From: Lachnospiraceae bacterium
Lineage (GTDB): Bacteria; Bacillota; Clostridia; Lachnospirales; Lachnospiraceae
Direction: 5' to 3'
DNA: 64,000 nt
Assembly: GCA_024682555.1 (NCBI GenBank)
Contig: JAIKZD010000032.1
Coordinates: 25,325 to 89,324, forward strand
Shown here piece by piece: positions 48,666-57,891 of this stretch. Both the position numbers and the translations under genes were made by a program. Under the pieces are notes generated by a model. That model was not told the origin of the DNA, did no database searches, and saw nothing but the letters and a program-made list of their open reading frames with translations. Each line of letters opens with the position of its first letter. Within the stretch, counting starts at the first letter, position 1.

Positions 48666-48743
48666 TATCATAAATTTATTATAGGCTCATATCGGAGATA
48701 TCCGGTCAGCATATAATTCGAGAATCAAAAATGGAGGATGACC

Positions 48744-49433
48744 ATGATGAAAAAAGTGATCTGTGCAGTAATGGGTTTGTGTTTTGCGGCAGCGGGGGTA
48801 TTTGCATTTCCGAATAATGTTTCGGCCTATCCCAGCACCGTGAATACGATAAACGAGGCAAAGGCCATAAAGGCCGCCTGTGAGGCAGAACTGGCAAATG
48901 CCCAGGCAGCGAAAGCGGCAGCGGATGCAGCTTATGCGTCATGTGTTGCAAACAAGGCATCACAGCTTGAAATCGAGAAGGCATATTTTAACGCGGTGAA
49001 TGCGGCAAACGTTGTTAAAGGCTGTGTTGAAAAGGTTAACAACGCCCAGGCATTTATAAACAATGCTTCCAACAGACTTTACTGGGAAGATGAATATATC
49101 AGGGTTATGGGACTCTGGGCCAATCAGGTGAGCGTTGATCAGGCCAGATCCGAAGCCGATTTTGCGGCAAAGCAGGCAGCAAATGCAGCCGCTCTGGTAG
49201 AAAACACTAAGAAGGCCATCGCATCCCAGACTCTTCTTGCAGCAGGCAATCCGGTATTACAGGCTCAGGTGGATACACTTAAGGTTCAGCTTGCGGCATA
49301 TGAAGCCGATGCGGCCGGCAAGGCAGCAGTGGCTGCCGAGAAAAAGGCAGCAGCAGCAAACCTTGAGCAGAATCTTCCCCGCAAATGGGATTCCGGTGAA
49401 GACTGGTATTATGACAACATGGTATTGAAATAA
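48744..49433 (+). CDS. Secreted alanine-rich coiled-coil protein
   Basis: Signal peptide MMKKVICAVMGLCFAAAGVFAFPNNVSAYP, long Ala-rich helices. Confidence 0.75.
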   Translation: MMKKVICAVMGLCFAAAGVFAFPNNVSAYPSTVNTINEAKAIKAACEAELANAQAAKAAADAAYASCVANKASQLEIEKAYFNAVNAANVVKGCVEKVNNAQAFINNASNRLYWEDEYIRVMGLWANQVSVDQARSEADFAAKQAANAAALVENTKKAIASQTLLAAGNPVLQAQVDTLKVQLAAYEADAAGKAAVAAEKKAAAANLEQNLPRKWDSGEDWYYDNMVLK

Positions 49434-49450
49434 GTACCCGGAGAAAACAC

Positions 49451-50188
49451 GTGTTCAACGCCGAAACACAGAAGCAGAATGTAATAAACTGGATAAGGGA
49501 ATGGTTTTCCGAAAACGGACCGAAGGCGGATGCTGTTCTCGGGATATCAGGCGGAAAGGATTCAACCATTACCGCGGCCCTTATGGCTGAAGCCCTTGGG
49601 AAGGACCGGGTTGTAGGCGTGCTTATGCCAAACGGGATCCAGCCCGATATAAATGACTCCGAGGCTGTCATTGAGCATCTGGGGATAAGATCGCATACGG
49701 TGGACATATCCCCTGCGGTCGATGCCCTTATGCGGTCTGTCGGATCCGTTATGGGATCTGTATCGGAGGATACAAAGATCAATATTCCTCCGAGAGTCAG
49801 AATGACGGTGCTCTATGCCATTGCCCAGTCCCTTCAAAACGGAGGCAGGGTCATAAATACCTGTAACAGGTCGGAGGATTACATAGGATATTCCACCAAA
49901 TACGGTGATGCGGCAGGTGATATGTCTCCTCTTTCCGGATTTACCGTATCGGAGGTCAAAGAGATCGGCAGGCTTCTGGATATCCCTCACTATCTTGTGG
50001 ATAAGACCCCTTCGGACGGACTCAGCGGTCTTTCCGATGAGGATAAGATAGGCTTCACATATGAAGTTCTTGACCGCTACATCCTGACCGGTGAGTGTGA
50101 GGATGAGAAAATAAGGGAGAAAATAGACCGAATGCACAGGATCAACCTTCACAAGCTGAAGGTGATACCTTCTTATAAGCCGGTATAA
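49451..50188 (+). CDS. nadE: NAD synthetase
   Basis: 'GISGGKDSTITAALMAEALG', 'NTCNRSEDYIGYSTKYGDAAGDMSPL', 'KTPSDGLSGLSDEDKIGF'; GTG start. Confidence 0.95.
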   Translation: MFNAETQKQNVINWIREWFSENGPKADAVLGISGGKDSTITAALMAEALGKDRVVGVLMPNGIQPDINDSEAVIEHLGIRSHTVDISPAVDALMRSVGSVMGSVSEDTKINIPPRVRMTVLYAIAQSLQNGGRVINTCNRSEDYIGYSTKYGDAAGDMSPLSGFTVSEVKEIGRLLDIPHYLVDKTPSDGLSGLSDEDKIGFTYEVLDRYILTGECEDEKIREKIDRMHRINLHKLKVIPSYKPV

Positions 50189-50193
50189 AAAAT

Positions 50194-50224
50194 AAAAGCT
50201 CTGAATCTTTCAGAGCTTTTATTA
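50194..50224. terminator. Bidirectional terminator between nadE and tRNA-Trp
   Basis: AAAAGCTCTGAA TCT TTCAGAGCTTTT. Confidence 0.8.
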
Positions 50225-50295
50225 CAGGGGATGAGAGAATCGAACTCCCACCAAAGGTTTTGGAGACCCCTATCATACCATTTGACCAATCCCCT
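50225..50295 (-). tRNA. tRNA-Trp (anticodon CCA)
   Basis: Minus strand AGGGGATTGGTCAAATGGTATGATAGGGGTCTCCAAAACCTTTGGTGGGAGTTCGATTCTCTCATCCCCTG; acceptor AGGGGAT/ATCCCCT, loop CTCCAAA. Confidence 0.9.
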
Positions 50296-50385
50296 GGATG
50301 GGTGGTTTTTAAACCCACTTGATACTTATAACATAATTGAAAACATAATGCAAGCAGTCTTTGATGTCCGGAGGATCATCGATAA

Positions 50386-51510
50386 ATGAAAAAACTGGCT
50401 TTTGTCAAGCAGGATGTATATTCGGATCTCTACATTTGCGGTACCGATGAGAAACGGCCGGATGAGATCCTTTTTTCCTCAAACGGAAGAGTCGGCCCCA
50501 TAGGTTTATGGGAGGACTTTGACGTGGATTTTTATATAGTTAAGGAATGCCCTGAAAAGGAATGTCAGGTCTGGAAGAAGGAATTCAGCGCCGAAAACAT
50601 AAAGATAATGGAAAGATCCAGGGATACTCCGCTTAACGAGATCAAAGGACAGGAGTTCAAGGATCCCGGGAGCGTTCATACTCCTTCCGAGTTTTCGGTT
50701 TCGGTTGACGAGATCCCCTGGGAAAAATATGATATTGTTTTTTCGATGAATGTTTCCGTTCCGACACGGATAGTTATGAATCATCCTGAGGCTTTGTGGG
50801 TGCATATGTCCGGGGAATCCAATATTTTTGCCGATAAAGCCTATTACGGATATGATGTCTGTCTGTCCCAGCAGACCACGGGGCTTATCGATTACAGAAA
50901 GCACCGGCTTGATTTCCCTTACACCTATGTGGGCGGGGAAACCCTTGAGAATATCGTAAGAAAAAATAAAGATATTGTCATTAATGAGAAGAAAAAGGGG
51001 ATATTTGCAGAGATAAACTGTGTTACGGAGCGTCCTGTCACAAAAGTTCCGCAGCTTGACCCGGTTTCCGAAAAAACCGGCCAGCCCCTGATTTTTCATA
51101 AACAGAACATAAAGGACAATCTTCAGTCTCTTATAAATGCAAAATATTATGCAAAGTGGGGCGGCAGGAAGACCAGAGGAAACGGAGCGATAGAGGCCAT
51201 ATCCCTTGGTACCCCCGTTCTGATCAGGCCTGACGACATCATCCACCGGCATATAATCCCGAAGGAAGGCTGGATCTTTTCGGCACAGGAGCTGGCAGAA
51301 AAGATAAGTTATTATGACCTTCACGAAAATGCCTATGAGGATCTTCTGAAAAAGGAACGCGAGCTGGTCCGGTTATTCTGTCATGATTATCCGCTTGCAG
51401 GTCTTCTTGAATTTGAAAGAAGAAAGAGAGAAACCGGAAGACCAAACAGGATGATCAGATATAATCATACTATTTCACGGTTTATGCAAAAACTGAACAG
51501 AATAGTTTAG
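50386..51510 (+). CDS. Putative glycosyltransferase
   Basis: C-terminal GT-like 'GRKTRGNGAIEAISLGTPVLIRPDDIIHRHIIP...GWIFSAQELAEKI'; location among glycan genes. Confidence 0.5.
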   Translation: MKKLAFVKQDVYSDLYICGTDEKRPDEILFSSNGRVGPIGLWEDFDVDFYIVKECPEKECQVWKKEFSAENIKIMERSRDTPLNEIKGQEFKDPGSVHTPSEFSVSVDEIPWEKYDIVFSMNVSVPTRIVMNHPEALWVHMSGESNIFADKAYYGYDVCLSQQTTGLIDYRKHRLDFPYTYVGGETLENIVRKNKDIVINEKKKGIFAEINCVTERPVTKVPQLDPVSEKTGQPLIFHKQNIKDNLQSLINAKYYAKWGGRKTRGNGAIEAISLGTPVLIRPDDIIHRHIIPKEGWIFSAQELAEKISYYDLHENAYEDLLKKERELVRLFCHDYPLAGLLEFERRKRETGRPNRMIRYNHTISRFMQKLNRIV

Positions 51511-51546
51511 ACGCAGCATATACCCGGATGATCCGGGGGAGGAAAG

Positions 51547-52962
51547 ATGGTTTTTTCAAGTTTATTGTTTGTTTTTTTCTTTCTGCCGATAGTGCTGGCT
51601 TTGTATTATCTTGCAGAGGAAAAATACAGAAACTATATTCTTCTTTTTGCCAGCATCTGTTTTTATTCATATGGGGAGCCGCGGTTTGTTTTTGTCATGA
51701 TCGGATCCATAACCGTGAACTGGGTGATGGCCCTTCTCATAGAAAAAAACAGGAACAAAAAGGCCGGCAGAGTATTTCTGATAACTGATATATTCGTAAA
51801 TGCAGGAATATTGTTCATCTTTAAGTATCTGGATTTTTCGGTGGATGTTATTAACAGGATACTCGGGACGGACCTTGAGGAACCGGGGATCCTGCTTCCC
51901 ATAGGTATCTCTTTTTTTACCTTTCAGGCCCTTTCCTATGTGATCGATGTATACCGGGGAACCGTAAAGGCCCAGAAAAATCTGTTCTACGTTGCACTTT
52001 ACATATCTTTTTTTCCGCAGCTGATAGCAGGGCCGATCGTAAGATATTCGACAATAGAGGAGTATATCTGTCACAGGGAATGTACTCAGGGGCTGTTTGC
52101 CGAAGGCTCGTTAAGATTCATGGCAGGATTTGTAAAAAAAGTTGTTTTTGCGAATAATCTTGCACTGGTTTCACAAAGCGTGTTCTCCTGCGATCCCAAA
52201 ACAGCAAATGTCCTTTTTCTCTGGATAGGGTCGATATGCTTCAGTCTGCAGATATATTATGACTTTTCGGGATATTCGGATATGGCCATAGGGCTTGGAA
52301 AAATGTTCGGGTTCAGATTTGAGGAGAATTTTAATTATCCTTATATATCGCGATCCGTAACGGAATTCTGGAGAAGATGGCATATTTCCCTGAGCGGGTG
52401 GTTCCGTGATTATGTCTATATCCCTTTAGGAGGTTCAAGGGTCAGCCTGATACGGCAGATATTCAATCTGTTTGTGGTGTGGATGCTTACCGGTATCTGG
52501 CACGGAGCGGATTACACCTTTATTTTATGGGGAATGGGATATTTCCTTCTGCTGGTTATTGAAAAATACCTTGTAAAACCTTCAGAGCGGAAAAACCGCA
52601 TATTTGGTATACTCTGGCAGATCGTCACTCTGGTATGCATAAACCTCGGATGGGTAGTGTTCAACTCGCCGAATCTGCGTTTCGGAATACGTTACTGTCT
52701 GGCTTTGTTTGGCAGATATAAAGGGAAGTTTCGCGTGGATGCGGATATCATCTATATAGCAAGGCAATACGGAGTATTCATCATATTGGGGCTGATCTTG
52801 GCTGCTCCGGTCATTAAGACGATCAGGGAAAAGACGGAAAAAACGAGGTTTTCCGCATGCGCGGCTGTCGCGGAGCCTGTTATATACGGGCTGATGTTTT
52901 TGTGGGGAGTGTCCTTTCTGATACTCGGGGCACATAATCCTTTTATATATTTCAATTTTTGA
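51547..52962 (+). CDS. MBOAT O-acyltransferase #3
   Basis: 'EFWRRWHISLSGWFRDYVYIPLGGSR', 'LTGIWHGADYTFILWG'. Confidence 0.95.
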   Translation: MVFSSLLFVFFFLPIVLALYYLAEEKYRNYILLFASICFYSYGEPRFVFVMIGSITVNWVMALLIEKNRNKKAGRVFLITDIFVNAGILFIFKYLDFSVDVINRILGTDLEEPGILLPIGISFFTFQALSYVIDVYRGTVKAQKNLFYVALYISFFPQLIAGPIVRYSTIEEYICHRECTQGLFAEGSLRFMAGFVKKVVFANNLALVSQSVFSCDPKTANVLFLWIGSICFSLQIYYDFSGYSDMAIGLGKMFGFRFEENFNYPYISRSVTEFWRRWHISLSGWFRDYVYIPLGGSRVSLIRQIFNLFVVWMLTGIWHGADYTFILWGMGYFLLLVIEKYLVKPSERKNRIFGILWQIVTLVCINLGWVVFNSPNLRFGIRYCLALFGRYKGKFRVDADIIYIARQYGVFIILGLILAAPVIKTIREKTEKTRFSACAAVAEPVIYGLMFLWGVSFLILGAHNPFIYFNF

Positions 52963-53032
52963 GTCCGGGGAGAGATACGTAAGCGGGCAGGCAGGTATAT
53001 GGATATGTACGGATGTTTACGGGTGATATGAG

Positions 53033-54190
53033 ATGAGTAAGGATAAGATCAGGAACTGCTTCGGTATTGCGGTTTTTCTGCTGATAACGGCGGGACTCGG
53101 GTTATTGAGTCATAGGAATCTGTTAAGGTTCTATGTGAATAACGAAAAGGATTATAATGACTGGAGTCCTGAACTCGGCAATAAGTTCGAAACGGACATG
53201 GCCAGCACTTTCTATGACAAATTCGGCTTTGTAAACCTTAACGGTGCAATAAGCAGTCTGCTTGGGCAGCCGTCCATGAACGGAGTGGTTAAGCTTGAGA
53301 ACGGATGGCTGCTGACCCCAATGGACTATTCATCCGATGAAACCCTGCTCAGATATGCCGATGCGACAGCAAAGGTAAATGATTACCTTAAAAGCAGAGA
53401 GATACCCCTTGTATATGTGACCACTCCATATACCTCTTCCGGATACGATCCAAAACTTCCGAAAGGAATCTATGATCATGGAAATGATAATATTGACAGA
53501 TTCATGGAAATGCTCCGTGAGGAAGGGGTGGATACGATAGATATAAGAGAGAGGATGTATGAAGACGGTATCGACCATTATGAGATGATGTACAGAACCG
53601 ACCATCACTGGACAACGGAAGCCGGTTTGTATGCCTATGGTCTTCTGGAGGATTATATCAGGGAAAAAACAGGATGCATCGTGGATGAAAGAATATCCGA
53701 TATAAACAGTTATACGGTCACAAAATACGAAAAGTGGCATCTTGGGTCGAACGGACAGCGGACGGGTATATATTATTCCGGGATCGATGATTTTGACCTC
53801 ATCCTTCCGGATTTTGAAACGGCTTTGACGGATCAGGACGGAAATACAGGCAGCATGCAGGATCTAATGATAGACATGGAACCTCTTTCGGACAGGGATT
53901 ACAAGTCAAGGTATACCTATGATCATGTCATGAAGAATACGCTGGGAAATTTTACGAACCTGCGCAGCAAAAATGATATAAAGGTCGTATTTATAACGGA
54001 TTCCTTCGGAAGGGCGGTCAATCAGTATCTTGCAATGGGTTTCGGACAGGTTGTATATGTTTCGGACCGGGATGTTTCCGGGTTTACTCCGGCTTTTATC
54101 GATGCCTTTGATCCGGATGTCGTTATCATGATGTACTATCCCATGTTCTTACAGGAAGGATCCGATGCTTTTTCTTTTAACGGATTTTGA
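53033..54190 (+). CDS. AlgX/AlgJ-like SGNH (DHHW) partner #3
   Basis: 'YRTDHHWTTEAGLYAYG', 'VFITDSFGRAVNQYLAMGFGQVVYVSDRD'. Confidence 0.85.
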   Translation: MSKDKIRNCFGIAVFLLITAGLGLLSHRNLLRFYVNNEKDYNDWSPELGNKFETDMASTFYDKFGFVNLNGAISSLLGQPSMNGVVKLENGWLLTPMDYSSDETLLRYADATAKVNDYLKSREIPLVYVTTPYTSSGYDPKLPKGIYDHGNDNIDRFMEMLREEGVDTIDIRERMYEDGIDHYEMMYRTDHHWTTEAGLYAYGLLEDYIREKTGCIVDERISDINSYTVTKYEKWHLGSNGQRTGIYYSGIDDFDLILPDFETALTDQDGNTGSMQDLMIDMEPLSDRDYKSRYTYDHVMKNTLGNFTNLRSKNDIKVVFITDSFGRAVNQYLAMGFGQVVYVSDRDVSGFTPAFIDAFDPDVVIMMYYPMFLQEGSDAFSFNGF

Positions 54191-54207
54191 TCTCGGAGGG
54201 ATGATCC

Positions 54208-55605
54208 ATGCAGTTTTCATCAGGGGTTTTCTTGATACTGTTTCTGCCGGTGACAATGGCCTTGTACAAATTCGGCGGGGCATTGTTCGGGCATCGATAT
54301 AAAAATATCGTTCTGCTCCTTGCAAGTCTTCTGTTTTATGCCTGGGGCGAACCGCTCTTTGTTTTTGTCCTGATGGCCGGGGTTTTGATCAATTATTCTC
54401 TGGGGATCCTGATGGAAAAAGGGGGCAGAAAGAAGTTTTATCTTGTTCTTGCGCTGATATTTGACCTGGGGATCCTGTTTGTCTTTAAATATCTGTCTTT
54501 TGTTACTTCCGAGCTGTCAAAGGCTTTTCCCCTTAAGACGGTGAGCATAGCCCTTCCCATAGGCATATCCTTCTATACATTTCAGATAATGAGCTATATT
54601 TTCGATGTTTATTACGAAAAAGTCCCCGCACAGAAGAATATCCTGAGTCTGGCCCTCTATATAAGCATGTTTCCGCAGCTTGTTGCGGGCCCCATAGTAA
54701 GGTACAGCGACATAGAAAAAGAGATAAAAGACAGAACAGAGACCGGTGAGATGTTTTATCAGGGCAGCATAAGGTTTATAACAGGACTGGCAAAAAAAGT
54801 ACTGTTAGCGGATTTCCTGGGAGGTATTGCGGATAAGATATTTGTTACATCACAGTATTCGGGAATACCGCTTGTTACCGCATGGATAGGCGCCATAGCA
54901 TATACATTTGAGATATATTACGATTTCTCGGGATATTCCGACATGGCGATAGGACTGGGAAAATGCTTCGGATTCCATTTTAAGGAAAACTTTGACCATC
55001 CCTATATTTCATGTTCGGTATCGGAATTCTGGAAAAGGTGGCACATCTCCCTGACTGACTGGTTCAGGGATTATGTATATATCCCCCTGGGCGGAAACCG
55101 GGTAAGCCCAGGGCGTCATACCTTTAATCTGTTTATTGTCTGGCTCCTTACGGGTATCTGGCACGGGGCCGAATGGACGTTCCTGCTGTGGGGGATGTTT
55201 TATTTTCTCATACAGTTATTTGAAAAAAAGACCGGGATCACGGAGAAGATCCCGAAGTTTGCGGGTTATTTGATAACAGGGCTTATTGTGACCCTGGGCT
55301 GGACCATATTTAAGGCGGCGGATCTTAATAATGCGGTTCATTATCTGTCAGCCATGTTCGGAGGAGGCACAGGATTGATCGACAGCGGATCGGTCTTATA
55401 CCTTAAGAGTTCTCTGGTGATATTTGCCCTGTCCTATGCGGGGACCCTTCCGATTTGGAGTTTTATGAAGGACAGGTTTGATAAGCCTGTTTACAGCAGG
55501 CTCATCGGAATTCTCAGGATCCCTGTATCGGCCGCGCTTCTGGGACTTTGCCTTTTGGTGATCATAAACGGGTCCTACAGCCCGTTCATATATTTTAATT
55601 TCTGA
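54208..55605 (+). CDS. MBOAT O-acyltransferase #4
   Basis: 'EFWKRWHISLTDWFRDYVYIPLGGNR', 'LTGIWHGAEWTFLLWG'. Confidence 0.95.
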   Translation: MQFSSGVFLILFLPVTMALYKFGGALFGHRYKNIVLLLASLLFYAWGEPLFVFVLMAGVLINYSLGILMEKGGRKKFYLVLALIFDLGILFVFKYLSFVTSELSKAFPLKTVSIALPIGISFYTFQIMSYIFDVYYEKVPAQKNILSLALYISMFPQLVAGPIVRYSDIEKEIKDRTETGEMFYQGSIRFITGLAKKVLLADFLGGIADKIFVTSQYSGIPLVTAWIGAIAYTFEIYYDFSGYSDMAIGLGKCFGFHFKENFDHPYISCSVSEFWKRWHISLTDWFRDYVYIPLGGNRVSPGRHTFNLFIVWLLTGIWHGAEWTFLLWGMFYFLIQLFEKKTGITEKIPKFAGYLITGLIVTLGWTIFKAADLNNAVHYLSAMFGGGTGLIDSGSVLYLKSSLVIFALSYAGTLPIWSFMKDRFDKPVYSRLIGILRIPVSAALLGLCLLVIINGSYSPFIYFNF

Positions 55606-55672
55606 GTGTGTCCGGGCGGCCTGTCCGGAAACCTGATACGGACAGGCACTCTTTTGGAACTTTTTTTGGGGG

Positions 55673-56887
55673 ATGCCAATGCTTAAAAAAACGGAAATAT
55701 TCATGATATGGATACAGCTTGGGATCTGCTGTGCTTTTGTACTCTGTATGATCATTGCGTCAAAACTTTTTCCTGATGGAAACACAGAAAACGGAGCAGT
55801 TCTGTTTTTGCTGAAAAATGTGACCATCGGGACTGTTACATCGGACGACAGGTGGAGTAAGGAATACCCCTTTGAAGATAATGTGTTTGAGAGGTATGTA
55901 ACTTCCGTAAGAAATTTTGAAAGATCGGTAGAAAATTACTGCACAACCTCATTTCCGGGAAGTGATACGATAAACTCCATGGTTTCGTCATATAAAGACA
56001 GAGTAATGCATTATCATATTGACAGCATACCCGGAACAGCCGGCAATCGGGTTTACGTTTCGGAATGTGTGGATAATGTCCTGGAGTTCAGGCAAACAGT
56101 CAACGATATGGACATTCCTTTTCTTTATGTGCAGACCCCGTCGAGGGAGGGGATTGATTATTATGCCGGTGCCTTACAGGAGGACTACGAATATAATATA
56201 GGAGAAAGAAACTATTGCTTTACCTCCGCGCTTTCGGAAAAAGGTCTTGAGATAATAAATATGGACAGAGATTATTCCGGGGGAGTTACTTTTGACATAT
56301 CCGATCACTGGAAGCCGGAGGATGCCCTCAAATGCGCAGAGATGATCGCATCTAAGCTGTCCGGGGAGTATGGTTTTGACATGGATCCGGGTATTTATGA
56401 TGCCGGGAATTTTTATGATCTTGCCCTGGAAGCACCGGAAAAGAAACGGGAGATAGAAAACCGGCACGGATACGATTACCGGATCCCCTGTACCGACACT
56501 TCGGATGTTTTTGAGAGGATTTACGCAGAAGAGGAGAAATGGACCGGAACCTTCCGCGAAGTTCTTTTTAAGGATCCGGATAAATGGAGTATTGATGCCG
56601 GTGCATATCATTCGGTGTTCAGTATAAATAATTCTCTGATAAATACGGTATATGATAACGGAGATGTCTGCCAAAAGAAGATACTTGTGATAGGAGACTC
56701 TTTCAGCTGGCCTGTTGTAACCTACCTGTCCTTAGGCATTAAGGAGATCACGCTGATCCATAATGCCAGTTTTACCGGGAGTCTTGTAAGTTATATAAGG
56801 TCAGAAAGGCCGGATGCCGTCATAATACTTTACAATGACGCGGAATTCTATGATATTTATACTGAGGACGCATTTTATCTGAAATGA
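55673..56887 (+). CDS. AlgX/AlgJ-like SGNH partner #4
   Basis: 'TFDISDHWKPEDALKCAE', 'LVIGDSFSWPVVTYLSLGIKEITLIH'. Confidence 0.8.
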   Translation: MPMLKKTEIFMIWIQLGICCAFVLCMIIASKLFPDGNTENGAVLFLLKNVTIGTVTSDDRWSKEYPFEDNVFERYVTSVRNFERSVENYCTTSFPGSDTINSMVSSYKDRVMHYHIDSIPGTAGNRVYVSECVDNVLEFRQTVNDMDIPFLYVQTPSREGIDYYAGALQEDYEYNIGERNYCFTSALSEKGLEIINMDRDYSGGVTFDISDHWKPEDALKCAEMIASKLSGEYGFDMDPGIYDAGNFYDLALEAPEKKREIENRHGYDYRIPCTDTSDVFERIYAEEEKWTGTFREVLFKDPDKWSIDAGAYHSVFSINNSLINTVYDNGDVCQKKILVIGDSFSWPVVTYLSLGIKEITLIHNASFTGSLVSYIRSERPDAVIILYNDAEFYDIYTEDAFYLK

Positions 56888-56900
56888 TCCTGTATCATAA

Positions 56901-57890
56901 TTATCCGTTTTGACTGCCTGCTTTTCGTAAGAGTATCGAGCAAAAGAAATTCCCGAACTTTTTTTCCACCAGATAATAGGTGATCACCGACATGACAAGG
57001 GTCAGGGCTACCCACAGGATCCGGTTTGATATTCCGAGTGCCCCCAGAAGACTCATGATAAAGACATGATCCAGATAGACGGAATAGGATATCATGCTGA
57101 GGAAGGTTATCACGCGATAGATGATGCTGTTCTCGGACACCCCGGCGAATGCGCCGCCTGTCATGAGTATATAAAGCGAGGCCGCAAGCTGCGGGGCCAG
57201 GGCCTTCCCGCTGTCCGTAAGTATGAGAAAAATAAGAAGCAGCGTGAATATGCCTGATAACTGATGCTCCTTATGCTCATCAAGTGCGATCTTTAAGAGG
57301 ATGCCTAAAAAGAAATAAAACAAAAATCTTATGGGAATATATTCATATCCAAACATATCGGAAAGCTTCAGGATCCCGAAGGATACAATTACACCTGCCC
57401 AGGCAGAGACATAATTCTGTACAAATCTGTAATAGAAGGGTGCGATAAGATAAAACAGCACAAAGACGCTTATGGTCCATAAAGCGCCGAGATTCATCCA
57501 GAAACCGAAGGACTCCGTGGGCACCCACAGATTAAGGAAGAAAAGGTATCTAAGCCAGTAAAGTCCCGTGGGATCTTCCGGGACTTCCCCGAGAATGTAA
57601 TACAGGATCATGTAAAAGATCACGATCAGATAATAAAGGGGAAGGATCCTTGCTGCCCTTTTTACCCAGTATGTGAATAATCCTTTGCGATCCGGCTTTT
57701 GTTCCTTAAAGATCCCGGATAAGGACCTGTAGGCAAGAAATCCGCTCAGGATAAAGAAAAAATCGACTCCCGTAGAACCATGTGAAAGAAATCTTCCGAT
57801 GATTCCCGGAATATTTCCCATGTGAACTCCAAAAACCATTATGCAGGACAATACCCTGAGTATATCCAGGGAAAGATCGTGTTTCTTCAT
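56901..57890 (-). CDS. Acyltransferase family 3 membrane protein
   Basis: 'DILRVLSCIMVFGVHMGNIPG...GVDFFFILSGFLAYRSL'. Confidence 0.9.
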   Translation of the reverse strand: MKKHDLSLDILRVLSCIMVFGVHMGNIPGIIGRFLSHGSTGVDFFFILSGFLAYRSLSGIFKEQKPDRKGLFTYWVKRAARILPLYYLIVIFYMILYYILGEVPEDPTGLYWLRYLFFLNLWVPTESFGFWMNLGALWTISVFVLFYLIAPFYYRFVQNYVSAWAGVIVSFGILKLSDMFGYEYIPIRFLFYFFLGILLKIALDEHKEHQLSGIFTLLLIFLILTDSGKALAPQLAASLYILMTGGAFAGVSENSIIYRVITFLSMISYSVYLDHVFIMSLLGALGISNRILWVALTLVMSVITYYLVEKKFGNFFCSILLRKAGSQNG

Positions 57891-57891
57891 A

